The notes: a model not told the origin generated them from the letters alone. 32,714 nt of DNA from Streptomyces sp. MH60 (GCF_002939385.1 NZ_MULI01000075.1:1-32714), one strand, 5' to 3'. Counted from the stretch's first letter, positions 1 to 9,947 are shown. Numbers and translations are program-made.

Positions 1-284
1 CGGCGCCGCCGTGCCGACGGCGGCTGGACCGGAACGCCCGGGTACCCCGGGTGCACGGGGTACCCGGCCGCCGTGTCCTGCACCGGCGGCTGCACCGGCG
101 GCTGCACCGGCGGCTGGAACGGGGGCTGCGCGGGCGGTTGGGCGGGCGGGGCTGCCGCGGCGTCCGCCCCCGCGGGGCGCACCTGGTCGGTCCACGCCGT
201 GCCGTCCCACCAGCGCTCGGTGGCGGGACCGTCATTCTTCTGTCCGGGGTCCGGGTACCACCCGGGAGGAGTCGCCTGCGTCAT
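1..284 (-). CDS. DUF2510 domain protein, N-terminal part (cut by left edge)
   Basis: The frame opens with ATG at 284 and runs off the left edge, leaving 94 codons. The first ~35 residues hold a complete DUF2510 motif: PPGWYPDP, then RWWDGTAWTDQ. This short aromatic module is found at the N-terminus of many actinobacterial membrane or secreted proteins, and its function is unknown. It is followed by a Pro/Gln/Val-rich linker with PVQP repeats, then a Tyr/Pro-rich stretch (AAGYPVHPGYPG). In this family such linkers usually lead to membrane segments, which would lie outside the window. The ribosome site before the ATG is weak (GGTGGG). It diverges from the ATPase gene at 547. Family is certain; function is not. 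Confidence 0.85.
   Translation of the reverse strand, partial: MTQATPPGWYPDPGQKNDGPATERWWDGTAWTDQVRPAGADAAAAPPAQPPAQPPFQPPVQPPVQPPVQDTAAGYPVHPGYPGVPVQPPSARRR
81..116. repeat. 12-bp tandem repeat, 3 copies
   Basis: Three identical copies of CACCGGCGGCTG lie head to tail inside the DUF2510 gene. On the coding strand they encode the repeated PVQP linker. It is a likely slippage site that could vary linker length between strains without breaking the frame. Confidence 0.85.
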
Positions 285-546
285 GTGCCCACCGTATGAG
301 GCGTCGGTGAAAGCCGGATGAGAGGCCCGTCCCACCCGCCGCGCGGGCCGGTCCGGCGCCGCGCGCCGCGCGGGGTTGACGGGCGTCCGACCGCACCGCC
401 GCTGATGGCGGGCCCGGCGCGTCGTCCGCGCTTTACCGCATGTCACCCGTCACGGCAACTGGTCGGTGGAGCACCCACCACTTGCGCGATCGGAGGGCTA
501 GGCTCAGGCTCTGTACGTCATTCGGGCGACTCGGGGAGGTAGCGGG

Positions 547-3225
547 ATGACGGAGGTACGGCGGGTGGGCGCCGTCCCGGCCTCCCTCTGGGAGCGCGAC
601 GAGGAAATCGCCACCATCACGCGTGCGGTGGACACCCTGTGCGCGGACCGCTCGTCCCCCGGCACCCTGCTGGAGGCCCGCGGCGAGGCCGGGGTCGGCA
701 AGACGGCGCTGCTCGCCGAGACCCGCCGCATCGCCGAGGCCCGGGGCTGCACCGTCTGGTCGGCACGCGGCGGCGAGACCCTCAGGTCCGTCCCCTTCAA
801 CGTGGTGCGCCAACTGCTCCAGCCCGCCCTGGTGTCCATGCTCCCCGAGGAGGCCCGCGAGTACCTCGGCGACTGGTACGACATCGCGGGCCCCGCCCTC
901 GGCATAGCGGACCCCGGCGAGCGGCAGGCCGACCCGCAGGGCGTGTGCGACGGCCTGGTCGCCGCCGTACGCCGGCTCTCCCGCCGGGAGTGGCCGCTGG
1001 TGCTGCTGATCGACGACGCGCACTGGGCCGACCAGGAGACCCTGCGCTGGCTCGCCGCGCTCACCGAACGGCTCGACGAGACCTCCGTCCTGGTCGTCCT
1101 CGCCCGCCGCCCCGGCGACGTCAGCGGAGACAGCGCCCGCCATCTGGAGGCGGCCACCGCCGTCGGCCGGCCCCTCGCCCCGCTGAACGCCCTCACCCCC
1201 GAAGCGACGGCCGGGCTCACCCGCGCCACGCTGGGCGCCCACGCCGAGGCCGCCTTCTGCCGCGAGGTGTGGGCCGTCACCGGCGGCAACCCCTACGAGA
1301 CCGTGGAACTCCTCGCCAAGGTCCAGGACAGCGAACTGCAGCCCGTCGAGGCGGAGGCCGCCGAACTGCGTGCCCTGAACCGCTCCGCCCGCGGCGGCGG
1401 TCTCGTCGCCCGCCTGGAGCAGCTCGGCGTCGACTCCACCCGGTTCGCCTGGGCCGCGGCCATCCTCGGCGGCGGCATCACCGTCGACATGGTGGCCCGG
1501 CTCGCCACTCTGGACCCCGCCGACGCCGCCCGCTGCGCCGAACTGCTCAGGGGTGCCCGGATCCTGTCCGTACCCGACGCCACCGCCGGGCAACCGGGAG
1601 CGGGGGAGCTGGAGTTCGTCCACCCGCTGATCGCCACCGCCGTCTACAACTCCATCCCCGACGCGCTGCGCACGGCGATGCACGGCATAGCGGCCCAGCT
1701 GGTCGCCGACTCCGGGCTCGGCGCGGCCGCCGCCTCCCGGCATCTGCTCAAGGTGCACCCCGACGACGACCAGGAAGTCGTGGCCCAGCTGCGCGAGGCC
1801 GCCCGCGAACACCTCGCCGTCGGAGCCCCCGACGCGGCCCGGCGCTGCCTCGAACGGGCCTTGCAGGAACCGCCGTTGCCGGAATCCCACGCCCGCGTGC
1901 TGTTCGAGCTGGGCTGTGCCACGCTCCTCACCGCGCCCGCCACCACCATCGGCCACCTGCGCACCGCGCTCGCCATGCCCGGCCTTGTGGGCGAGCAGCG
2001 CGTGGACGCCGTCTTCCGGCTCTCCCAGGCGCTGCTCCACAACGACCAGCTGGAGGAGGCCGTCCGCACCGTCGAGGCGGAGGCCGCCCGCAACCCCGAC
2101 CCCTCGGCGCGGCTGCGTCTCCAGGCCGCCCAGTACATGTGGGAGGGCATCCACGCGGGCGAGACCTCGTCGCCCCACCGCTCCGCACGCCTGGCCGAAC
2201 TCGCCGCCACCTGCACCGGCCGCGACAACGCCGAGCGCGCCCTGCTCATCCTGCGCGGCTTCGACGCCATGACCCACGGCGAGAGCGCCGAAGAGGTCGT
2301 CGAGCTGTGCGACCGCGCCCTCGTCAACGGCCGCCTCGCCCCCGGACTCGGCTGGACCGACACCGAGTGGGGCCTGGAACTGCCGATGATGCTGGCCAGC
2401 TCCTACGCCTACGCCGACCGGCTCGACCGCGCCGAGGCCCTGTTCACCGAGGCCCTGCGCGCCTACGAGAGCGCCGGCTGGAGCGGCGGTCACCTCTCCC
2501 TCGCACACGCCTACGTCGGTCTCGGCCACCGCAGGAGGGGCCGCCTGAAGGAGGCCGAGCAGTCGCTGCGCGAGTCACTGCGCATCGCGGAGCGCGTCGG
2601 CCGGGGACTGCCGCTGTACTGGTCGGCGATCTGCAACCTGATCGACACCCTGCTCGCCCGCGGCCATGTCGAGGAGGCCCGGACCGTCGCCGACCAGTAC
2701 GGCTTCGCACCGCCCTACCCGTCGACGATCGTTCTGCCCGACCCCCGCCCGGTGCGCGGGCGGCTGCTGCTCGCCACCGGCCGCACCAAGGAGGGCGTCA
2801 ACGAACTGGAGGCCGCCGAGAAGGCGGCCGCCGCCCGTGGCCGGCACAACCCGGTGGTGGTCCCCTGGGCGACCGAACTGGCCCGGGCGCTGGCCACCGA
2901 GGATCCCGGCCGCGCCGCCCAGCTGGCCACCGACGCCCGCCGCCAGGCCGAGCGCTTCGGCACGGACACGGCGATAGGAGAGGCCCTGCGCTGCGCCGCC
3001 GCGCTGGAGACCGGCCAGCGCGCGGTCCGGCTGGCCGCCCAGGCCGTCGCCTACCTGGAAGCCTCACCCTGCCAGTACGAACACGCCGCCGCCCGCGTGG
3101 AGTACGGCATCGCCTCCCGCTCGGCGGCCGAGCTGAACCGGGGCCTGGCGCTGGCCGAGTCCTGCGGCGCCGACGGCCTCGCGGCCCGCGCCCGTCGGGC
3201 CCTGGCGGCGGGACACACCGGCTGA
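547..3225 (+). CDS. LAL-type AAA ATPase without a C-terminal LuxR HTH
   Basis: 892 residues. It carries an AAA/STAND-type ATPase module near the N-terminus: Walker A GEAGVGKT at 46-53 and Walker B PLVLLIDDAHW at 151-161. A long alpha-helical, TPR-like region follows from about residue 390 to the end. This is the layout of LAL (large LuxR-like) regulators. Those normally end in a ~60-residue LuxR helix-turn-helix, but this protein stops just where that domain would begin (…ARRALAAGHTG). The next gene converges 26 bases later, so no HTH fragment is hidden downstream. Start: ATG with GGGGAGG at 533-539. It may be a regulator acting through partners, or a signalling ATPase. Its position beside pcaL may be coincidental. 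Ligand unknown. Confidence 0.85.
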   Translation: MTEVRRVGAVPASLWERDEEIATITRAVDTLCADRSSPGTLLEARGEAGVGKTALLAETRRIAEARGCTVWSARGGETLRSVPFNVVRQLLQPALVSMLPEEAREYLGDWYDIAGPALGIADPGERQADPQGVCDGLVAAVRRLSRREWPLVLLIDDAHWADQETLRWLAALTERLDETSVLVVLARRPGDVSGDSARHLEAATAVGRPLAPLNALTPEATAGLTRATLGAHAEAAFCREVWAVTGGNPYETVELLAKVQDSELQPVEAEAAELRALNRSARGGGLVARLEQLGVDSTRFAWAAAILGGGITVDMVARLATLDPADAARCAELLRGARILSVPDATAGQPGAGELEFVHPLIATAVYNSIPDALRTAMHGIAAQLVADSGLGAAAASRHLLKVHPDDDQEVVAQLREAAREHLAVGAPDAARRCLERALQEPPLPESHARVLFELGCATLLTAPATTIGHLRTALAMPGLVGEQRVDAVFRLSQALLHNDQLEEAVRTVEAEAARNPDPSARLRLQAAQYMWEGIHAGETSSPHRSARLAELAATCTGRDNAERALLILRGFDAMTHGESAEEVVELCDRALVNGRLAPGLGWTDTEWGLELPMMLASSYAYADRLDRAEALFTEALRAYESAGWSGGHLSLAHAYVGLGHRRRGRLKEAEQSLRESLRIAERVGRGLPLYWSAICNLIDTLLARGHVEEARTVADQYGFAPPYPSTIVLPDPRPVRGRLLLATGRTKEGVNELEAAEKAAAARGRHNPVVVPWATELARALATEDPGRAAQLATDARRQAERFGTDTAIGEALRCAAALETGQRAVRLAAQAVAYLEASPCQYEHAAARVEYGIASRSAAELNRGLALAESCGADGLAARARRALAAGHTG

Positions 3226-3251
3226 GGCCCCGCCAGGGCGCGCCGAGGGGT

Positions 3252-4379
3252 TCACTCCGCGGCGCCGTCCGCCTCCTCGGCCAGCACCCGCTGGGCCGTC
3301 GCGAACGCCGAGTTGGCGGCCGGCACCCCGCAGTACACCGCCGTCTGGAGCAGCACCGCGCCGATCTCGTCCGGAGTCAGCCCGTTGCGCCGCGCCGCCC
3401 GCACATGCATGGCCAGCTCCTCGTAGTGGCCGTGCGCGACCAGCGCCGTCAGCGTGACCATGCTGCGCTCGCGGCGCGAGAGCGTCTCGTCGGTCCAGAT
3501 CTCGCCCCACGCGTAGCGCGAGATGAAGTCCTGGAAGCGGGCGGTGAACGGCGTCTGCCGTCCCTGCGCCCGGTCCACGTGCGCGTCGCCCAGCACCTCG
3601 CGCCGTACCGCCATGCCCCGCCGGGCCCCGCCGTCGAAGTGCGCCCGCAGCGCCGTCAGCACCGCCTCGGGCCGTTCGGCCGGCGCCAGGTGCGAGGCGC
3701 CCGGGATCTCCGTCAGCGTCGCGCCCGGCACCGCGTCGGCCAGCTCCCGCAGGTGTGCGGGCGGCGTGGCCGGGTCCTCGCGCCCCGCGACCAGCAGTGT
3801 CGGCGCGGCAATCTCCCCGACCCGGTCCCGCAGATCGAAGGCGGCCAGCGCGTCGCAGCAGGCCGCGTACGCGCCCGGGTCGGCCTCCCGGTGGTCCCGG
3901 ACCAGGCGTGGCACGGTGAACCCCGGGGTGAACCACCGCGCGTCCGCGCTCTCCGCGAGCCGCCCCAGCCCCTCGTCACGCACCTGCGCCGCCCGCTCCT
4001 CCCACGGCCGCGCGCCGTTGAAGTGCGCCGACGAACAGACCACCGCGAGGGACGACACCCGCTCCGGACGGTGCACGGCCAGATGCAGGCCCACCGCGCC
4101 GCCCAGGGACACCCCGGCGTAGGCGAACCGCTCCACGCCGAGCGAGTCGGCGAGCGCGAGCACCAGATCGGCCAGGTCCGCGACGGTGGCGCCGGGCCCG
4201 ATCAGGTCGGCCGGTGAGCCTCCGTGCCCCGGCAGGTCCCAGCGGATCACCCGGTGCCCGATGGACAGTTCGGGCGCCACCGCGTCCCACAGCGCGTACG
4301 AGGTGCCCAGCGAGGGCCCGAGCAGCAGCGGGGGAGCGGATTCGGGGCCTTCGGACAGATGGTTGAGAATGGTCGTCAA
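3252..4379 (-). CDS. pcaL: 3-oxoadipate enol-lactonase / 4-carboxymuconolactone decarboxylase fusion PcaL
   Basis: 375 residues fusing two consecutive steps of the protocatechuate pathway. Residues ~1-250 form an alpha/beta hydrolase (PcaD type) with nucleophile elbow GVSLGG (Ser91), Asp202 (GREDP) and His230 (GASH), hydrolysing 3-oxoadipate enol-lactone to 3-oxoadipate. Residues ~255-370 form a carboxymuconolactone decarboxylase domain (PcaC type) with the AVYCGVPAANSAF segment. PcaL fusions are known in Streptomyces and Rhodococcus. Last gene of the pca operon: its TTG start overlaps the pcaB stop (TTGA), and GGAG lies six bases upstream, so translation is probably coupled. The non-ATG start is inferred from this overlap and the ribosome site. 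Confidence 0.95.
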   Translation of the reverse strand: MTTILNHLSEGPESAPPLLLGPSLGTSYALWDAVAPELSIGHRVIRWDLPGHGGSPADLIGPGATVADLADLVLALADSLGVERFAYAGVSLGGAVGLHLAVHRPERVSSLAVVCSSAHFNGARPWEERAAQVRDEGLGRLAESADARWFTPGFTVPRLVRDHREADPGAYAACCDALAAFDLRDRVGEIAAPTLLVAGREDPATPPAHLRELADAVPGATLTEIPGASHLAPAERPEAVLTALRAHFDGGARRGMAVRREVLGDAHVDRAQGRQTPFTARFQDFISRYAWGEIWTDETLSRRERSMVTLTALVAHGHYEELAMHVRAARRNGLTPDEIGAVLLQTAVYCGVPAANSAFATAQRVLAEEADGAAE

Positions 4380-5734
4380 CGTCGCTCCAGAGCGCGGTCG
4401 GTGAGGGCGGCGGCGGCACCGGTGCAGCGGGCGGGGTCGGTCGCGGCCGCCAGGTCGAGTTCCCGCAACTCCGGTACTTCGGCCAGCAGTTCGCCCAGGC
4501 TCCGGTCCTCGACGTAGGCGCGCGCCGCCAGTTCGGTGAGCAGTTCCCTGGCGCGGGCCCGCCCCAGCACCGGCGCCAGTTCGGCCGAGAGCCGCTCCGA
4601 GACGATCAGGCCGTGGGTGAGGCCGAGGTGTGCCCGCATCGCGTCCGGGCGCACCCGCAGCCCCTCGGCCAGCTCCGCGGCGTCACGGGCCGCGCCGCCG
4701 GTCAGGCGCAGCAGGTCCCGCAGCGGCTCCCACTCCGCGTGCCAGGCCCCGGCCGGCCGTTCGTCCTCGGCGGCCAGCGAGCCGTACAGTGTGGCCGCGA
4801 GCTGCGGCGCGCGCCGGGCGGCCGCCGCGATCAGCGTGGACCGCACCGGATTGGCCTTGTGCGGCATCGCCGACGAACCGCCCCCGCTGCCCTCGGCGAC
4901 CTCACCGATCTCGGTGCGGGACAGCGTCAGCACGTCCACGGCGACCTTCCCGAGCGCACCGGCGGTGAAGGCGAGGGCGCCGGCCAGGTCGGCGACCGGA
5001 GTGCGCAGGGTGTGCCAGGGCAACAGCGGTTCCCGCAGGCCCAGTTCACGCGCGTACGCCGCCGCAAGCCCGATCGCGTCCGTCGCGCCGTACGCCTCGA
5101 AGGCGGCCAGGGTGCCCGCCGCGCCGCCGAGTTGGGCGGGCAGCGCGTCCCGTACCGCCGTGATCCGGTCCCGTGCGTCCAGCACCAGCGAGCGCCATCC
5201 GGCCGCCTTCAGTCCGAAGGCCGTCGGCACGGCGTGCTGGGTGAGGGTCCGCCCCGGCATCGGCGTGTCCCGGTGCTCGGCGGCCAGCCGGGCCAGCGCC
5301 CGTTCCGTACGGGCGAGGTCGGGCAGCAGCAGGTCCAGGGTGCGGACGGCGACCAGCATCGTCGCCGTGTCCAGGATGTCCTGGCTGGTCGCGCCCCGGT
5401 GCACATACGGCCCGTACGGCTCGCCGACCGTCCGCGTCAGGTCGGCCACCAGCGGGATGACCGGGTTTCCGCCGCCCCGGGCCCGCTCGGCGAGGGAGCG
5501 CGCGTCGAAGACGGCCGGGTCGGCGGCGGCCGCGCCCACCGCCTCCGCCGCCTCGGCCGGGGCGAGCCCCAGCGCGGCCTGGGCACGGGTCAGCGCCGCC
5601 TCCGCGTCGAGCAGGGCCCGCAGATACGCCCGGTCACCCGTCGCGGACGCGGCCGGCGAGCCCGCCCACCCGGGGGCGAGCAGGCCCGTGTCGGCAAAGG
5701 CGTCGGTGTCGGCGGGGTCGGCAGGTGATGTCAC
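4376..5734 (-). CDS. pcaB: 3-carboxy-cis,cis-muconate cycloisomerase
   Basis: 452 residues of the fumarase/aspartase superfamily. The signature GSGGGSSAMPHKANPV lies around residues 282-297 and contains the mobile catalytic serine loop. Other conserved blocks are HRGATSQD (112-119) and LTQHAVPTAFG (164-174). It converts 3-carboxymuconate to 4-carboxymuconolactone, the substrate of the decarboxylase half of PcaL. The GTG start overlaps the pcaG stop (GTGA) and has GGAG upstream. The open frame continues far upstream through pcaG and pcaH, but only this start fits the family's length and N-terminus. Confidence 0.95.
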   Translation of the reverse strand: MTSPADPADTDAFADTGLLAPGWAGSPAASATGDRAYLRALLDAEAALTRAQAALGLAPAEAAEAVGAAAADPAVFDARSLAERARGGGNPVIPLVADLTRTVGEPYGPYVHRGATSQDILDTATMLVAVRTLDLLLPDLARTERALARLAAEHRDTPMPGRTLTQHAVPTAFGLKAAGWRSLVLDARDRITAVRDALPAQLGGAAGTLAAFEAYGATDAIGLAAAYARELGLREPLLPWHTLRTPVADLAGALAFTAGALGKVAVDVLTLSRTEIGEVAEGSGGGSSAMPHKANPVRSTLIAAAARRAPQLAATLYGSLAAEDERPAGAWHAEWEPLRDLLRLTGGAARDAAELAEGLRVRPDAMRAHLGLTHGLIVSERLSAELAPVLGRARARELLTELAARAYVEDRSLGELLAEVPELRELDLAAATDPARCTGAAAALTDRALERR

Positions 5735-6336
5735 TGGAACTCCAGGAAGACCGTCTCGCCCTCGCCCTGAAGGCGGATGTCGAAACGGTACGTGCCCCGG
5801 CCCTCGTCCGCCGCGATCAGCGTGTCGCGGCGCTCGGCGGGCACCCGGGACAGCAGCGGGTCGGCGGCGAGCACCGCCGCGTCGCCCGGCAGGTAGATCC
5901 GGGTGAACAGGTGCACCAGCAGCCCGCGCGCGAACACGCACACGCTCAGGTACGGCGCGCTCCGCCCGCGTGCCCCGGGCCGCAGCGTCCGCGCGTACCA
6001 GTGGCCGTTCGCGTCGGTCTGGACGCGCCCGAAGCCGGTGAACTCCACGCCGTTGCGGCCCAGGAAGCCGCCGGAGGCCGGGTCGCGCCGCATCGAGCCG
6101 TCGGCGGTCGGCACCCGGCCCTCGGTGTCCGGACCCCACAGCTCCAGCAGGGCGTCGGGCAGCGGGTCGCCCGCGCCGTCGTACACGTACCCGTGCACGG
6201 TGACCGTGTCCGGGTGCCCGGCGGGCGCGATGTCCTCGCCGCCGCGGAAGGGCAGGGCGTACCCGTAGAAGGGGCCGACCGTGTGCGACGGCGTGGGCGG
6301 CACCTGCTCCGGCCCGCTCGTGTCGATCTTCGTCAT
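5731..6336 (-). CDS. pcaG: Protocatechuate 3,4-dioxygenase alpha subunit
   Basis: 201 residues, usual for PcaG. It is an intradiol ring-cleavage dioxygenase fold with the N-terminal TPSHTVGPFYGYALPF segment, which contributes to the active-site pocket at the alpha/beta interface. The iron-binding HxH of the beta subunit is absent, as expected: the corresponding segment reads LLVHLFTRIYLPGD. With PcaH it forms the Fe(III) enzyme that opens protocatechuate to 3-carboxy-cis,cis-muconate. Its start lies six bases after the pcaH stop and its stop overlaps the pcaB start, consistent with matched synthesis of the two subunits. Confidence 0.96.
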   Translation of the reverse strand: MTKIDTSGPEQVPPTPSHTVGPFYGYALPFRGGEDIAPAGHPDTVTVHGYVYDGAGDPLPDALLELWGPDTEGRVPTADGSMRRDPASGGFLGRNGVEFTGFGRVQTDANGHWYARTLRPGARGRSAPYLSVCVFARGLLVHLFTRIYLPGDAAVLAADPLLSRVPAERRDTLIAADEGRGTYRFDIRLQGEGETVFLEFQ

Positions 6337-6342
6337 GGCGGG

Positions 6343-7116
6343 TCAGCGTCCTTCTTCGATCCAGGTGGCGTTCGGGCCGTCGAGCACGATGTCCCAGTGG
6401 TAGCCGAGCGAGAACTCCGGCACGGACAGGCTGTGGTCGTACGTCGCGATCAGCCGCTGCCGCGCCGCGTCGTCCGTCACCGACTGCAGGATCGGGTCGT
6501 ACGGGAACAGCGGGTCGTTCGGGAAGTACATCTGCGTGACCAGGCGCTGCGTGAAGGCCGAGCCGAACACGGAGAAGTGGATGTGCGCCGGCCGCCAGGC
6601 GTTGACGTGGTTGCGCCAGGGGTAGGGGCCGGGCTGCACGGTGGTGAAGCGGTAGTAGCCGTCGCCGTCGGAGAGGGTGCGGCCCACGCCGGTGAAGTTC
6701 GGGTCCAGCGGCGCGTCGTGCTGCTCGCGCCGGTGCGCGTAGCGCCCGGCCGAGTTGGCCTGCCAGATCTCCACGAGCTGTCCGCGCACGGGCCTGCCGT
6801 GCCGGTCGAGGAGGCGTCCGGAGACGGTGATGCGCTCGCCGACCGGCTCGCCGGGGTGCTGCCGGGTCAGGTCGTGGTCGATCCCGGTGATGTCCCGCTC
6901 CCCGAAGGCGGGGGAGGACAGCTCCACCAGCTCCGGGTCCTTGCTGACGTCGATGGCGATCGGCGGCTGCTTCGGGTGGCGCAGCACCGAGGAGCGGTAC
7001 GGGGCGTAGTCGCGGCGCGGGTGGTGCTCGACGGGCGCGCCGTCGGCGACCCGCTTCTCGTAGGCGGCGTGCTCGGCCGCGATCTCCGCGTCGATGTCGT
7101 GCTGGGTCAGAGTCAT
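6343..7116 (-). CDS. pcaH: Protocatechuate 3,4-dioxygenase beta subunit
   Basis: 257 residues. All four Fe(III) ligands of intradiol dioxygenases are visible: Tyr126 (AGRYAH), Tyr165 (PGPYPW), His178 and His180 (RPAHIHFSV). Their spacings (39, 13 and 2 residues) equal those of the Pseudomonas enzyme. The family signature runs from VRGQLVEIWQANSAGRYAH onward. It starts at ATG 18 bases after the pcaF stop. This catalytic subunit makes protocatechuate cleavage the defining reaction of the operon. Confidence 0.97.
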   Translation of the reverse strand: MTLTQHDIDAEIAAEHAAYEKRVADGAPVEHHPRRDYAPYRSSVLRHPKQPPIAIDVSKDPELVELSSPAFGERDITGIDHDLTRQHPGEPVGERITVSGRLLDRHGRPVRGQLVEIWQANSAGRYAHRREQHDAPLDPNFTGVGRTLSDGDGYYRFTTVQPGPYPWRNHVNAWRPAHIHFSVFGSAFTQRLVTQMYFPNDPLFPYDPILQSVTDDAARQRLIATYDHSLSVPEFSLGYHWDIVLDGPNATWIEEGR

Positions 7117-7134
7117 AGGGGATCCCGTGGGTGG

Positions 7135-8333
7135 CTAGCGGTCGAGGACCAGGGCCAGGCCCTGGCCGACGCCGATGCAGAGGGTGGCGACGCCGGTGCC
7201 GCCGCCGTTGCGGGCGAGCTGGTGGGCGACGGTGCCGGCGAGGCGGGCGCCCGAGGCGCCGAGCGGGTGGCCGAGGGCGATGGCACCGCCCTGCGGGTTG
7301 AGGACCGCGGGGTCGAACTCGGGCCACTCGGCGACACAGCCCAGCACCTGGGCGGCGAAGGCCTCGTTGAGTTCGAGCACGTCCAGGTCGCCGAAGGTCC
7401 GCCCGGCCTTGGCGAGCGCCCGGTTCACCGCCTCGACGGGGGCGAGGCCGAAGTACCGCGGGTCGGTCGCCGAGACCCCGGTGGCCGAGACCCGGGCGAG
7501 CGGCTCCCGGCCGGTGGCCCGCAGCCCCTCCTCGTCGACCAGGAGCAGCGCCGCGGCACCGTCGTTGAGCGGGGAGGCGTTCCCTGCGGTCACCGTGCCG
7601 TCGGTCGTGCGGAAGGACGGCCTGAGCTTGGCCATCGCCTCCAGGGAGGCATCGGCGCGTACGCCCTCGTCGGCGGCGAAGTCCACCGGGCCGCCCTTGC
7701 GGCGCGGTACGGGCACCGGCGCCAGCTCGGCGTCGAACAGGCCGTCGGCCTGGGCCCGGGCCGCCTTCCGGTGCGAGGCGAGGGCGAACTCGTCCTGCTG
7801 CTCGCGGGTGATCCCGTGCTTGTCCGCGATCAGCTCCGCCGACTCGCCGAGCGGGATCGTCCACTGCGGGTCCATGGCCGGGTTGACCATCCGCCAGCCC
7901 AGGGTGGTCGAGTACATCTCGGTGTGCCCGGCGGGGAAGGGCCGGTCCGACTTGGGCAGCACGTACGGCGCCCGGGTCATCGACTCCACGCCGCCCGCGA
8001 GCACGACCGACGCGTCGCCGACCGCGATGGCACGGGCGGCCTGGATCACCGCTTCGAGGCCGGACGCGCACAGCCGGTTCACCGTGACGCCGGGGACGGT
8101 GGTGGGCAGGCCGGCCAGAAGGGCGGCCATGCGGGCGACGTTGCGGTTCTCCTCGCCCGCTCCGTTGGCGTTGCCGAAGCAGACGTCGTCGATCCGGGAC
8201 GGGTCCAGGTCGGGCGTACGGCCGAGCAGTTCACGGATCGCGTGCGCGGCCAGGTCGTCCGGGCGTACGCCCGCCAGGCCCCCGTTGTACTTGCCGAACG
8301 GGGTGCGCACCGCGTCGACGATGTAGACGTCCT

Positions 8334-8337
<4 letters not shown>
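7135..8337 (-). CDS. pcaF: Beta-ketoadipyl-CoA thiolase
   Basis: 400 residues, the standard PcaF length. Thiolase residues are present: acyl-accepting Cys90 (NRLCASGLEAV), His357 (IALGHPLGASGAR) and Cys387 (TLCIGVGQG). It cleaves 3-oxoadipyl-CoA with CoA to succinyl-CoA and acetyl-CoA, the final pathway step. The chosen GTG start at 8337 overlaps the pcaJ stop (GTGA) and gives the typical N-terminus VKDVYIVDAVRTPFGKY. A longer frame reading back into pcaJ is a shadow. Paralogous acetyl-CoA acetyltransferases look alike, but the pca context fixes the role. Confidence 0.96.
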
Positions 8338-8977
<640 letters not shown>

Positions 8978-8978
<1 letters not shown>

Positions 8979-9760
8979 CAGGAACGCACCGTCCCTCGTG
9001 CCGGAGGCGCGGACATCGTCCGTCGCTCTATCTTCTTGTCGGCGGCCTGCTCGGGGGTGAGGGCCACGACCCGCTGGACGAAGATCCCGGGCAGGTGCAC
9101 CGCGTCCGGGTCGATCTCGCCCGGCTCGACCAGCTCCTCCACCTCGGCGACCGTCACCCGCCCGGCCATCGCGGCCAGCGGGTTGAAGTTCCGGGACGAC
9201 TTGGCGAAGACCAGGTTCCCGTGCCGGTCGCCCTTCGCCGCCCGGACCAGCGCGAAGTCGGTGCGGATGCCGCGCTCCAGCACGTACTGGGTGCCGTCGA
9301 ACTCGCGGACCTCCTTCGGCGGCGAGGCCAGCGCGACCCCGCCCGACCCGTCGTACCGCCACGGCAGTCCGCCGTCGGCGACCTGGGTGCCGACCCCGGC
9401 GGGCGTGTAGAAGGCGGGGATGCCCGCGCCGCCGGCCCGCAGCCGCTCGGCCAGGGTGCCCTGCGGGATCATCTCCACCTCCAGCTCACCACCGAGGTAC
9501 TGGCGCGCGAACTCCTTGTTCGCGCCGATGTAGGACCCGGTCACGCGGGCGATGCGCCCGGCGGCCAGCAGGACGGCCAGCCCGGAGTCCATCGCCCCGC
9601 AGTTGTTGGAGACCACCGACAGCCCGCCGGTCCCGCGCTCGTGGAGCGCCTGGATCAGTACGTCCGGCACCCCGCTCAGCCCGAAACCGCCCACCGCGAG
9701 CGACGCGCCGTCGGGCACGTCGGCCACCGCCGCACCGGCCGTGGCCACCACCTTGTCCAT
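8978..9760 (-). CDS. pcaI: 3-oxoadipate CoA-transferase alpha subunit
   Basis: 260 residues with the CoA-transferase signature DGASLAVGGFGLSGVP near residues 17-32 and the SNNCG motif further on. It is the first gene of the operon pcaI-J-F-H-G-B-L. Within the operon the largest gap is 18 bases and most junctions overlap. The start is ATG with a purine-rich GGAGATGGGG stretch upstream. The promoter region carries a PcaV-type operator, so expression should be released by protocatechuate. No transporter gene (pcaK) is linked in this window. Confidence 0.96.
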
Positions 9761-9795
9761 CCGAGAAGCCCCATCTCCGCCGCGCGCCCCGGGTG

Positions 9796-9822
9796 CAGAT
9801 AGTCAGGGCACTGAGTATTCAA
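9796..9822 (-). promoter_or_regulatory. Candidate pcaI promoter
   Basis: On the minus strand TTGAAT (9822-9817) and TATCTG (9801-9796) sit 15 bases apart; shifting the -35 to GCTTGA gives a 17-base spacer. The operator at 9799-9818 fills the space between them, so a bound repressor would block polymerase. The hexamers match consensus only moderately. Confidence 0.4.
9799..9818. promoter_or_regulatory. PcaV-type operator 1 (pcaI side)
   Basis: ATAGTCAGGGCACTGAGTAT is a 20-base palindrome with 8 of 10 base pairs symmetric. Its core TCAGGGCACTGA recurs as TCAGTGCACCGA at 9933-9944 next to pcaV. MarR dimers bind palindromes of this size, and PcaV of S. coelicolor is known to repress this operon from the intergenic region. 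Confidence 0.75.
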
Positions 9823-9929
9823 GCGAGGTTGCCCACACGCTGCCACCGGGCGGCCGGGGCGTCAAGACCCACAAAAGGCGAGGTAGATCGTCTGGGGCGT
9901 TCTCGGATGTTCGCACTCCGCGCCATGTA

Positions 9930-9947
9930 TCGTCAGTGCACCGATGA
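9930..9947. promoter_or_regulatory. PcaV-type operator 2 (pcaV side)
   Basis: TCGTCAGTGCACCGATGA is an imperfect palindrome centred on TGCA. Its core matches operator 1 at 10 of 12 positions. It overlaps a possible pcaV -10 element, TATCGT (9928-9933), suggesting autorepression. Confidence 0.6.

Noticed and set aside
433..2529. 698-codon open frame on the minus strand opposite the LAL-type ATPase
   Set aside because: It is a GC-bias shadow: low-complexity Gly/Ala/Val composition, no motif, and it lies wholly opposite a well-supported gene.
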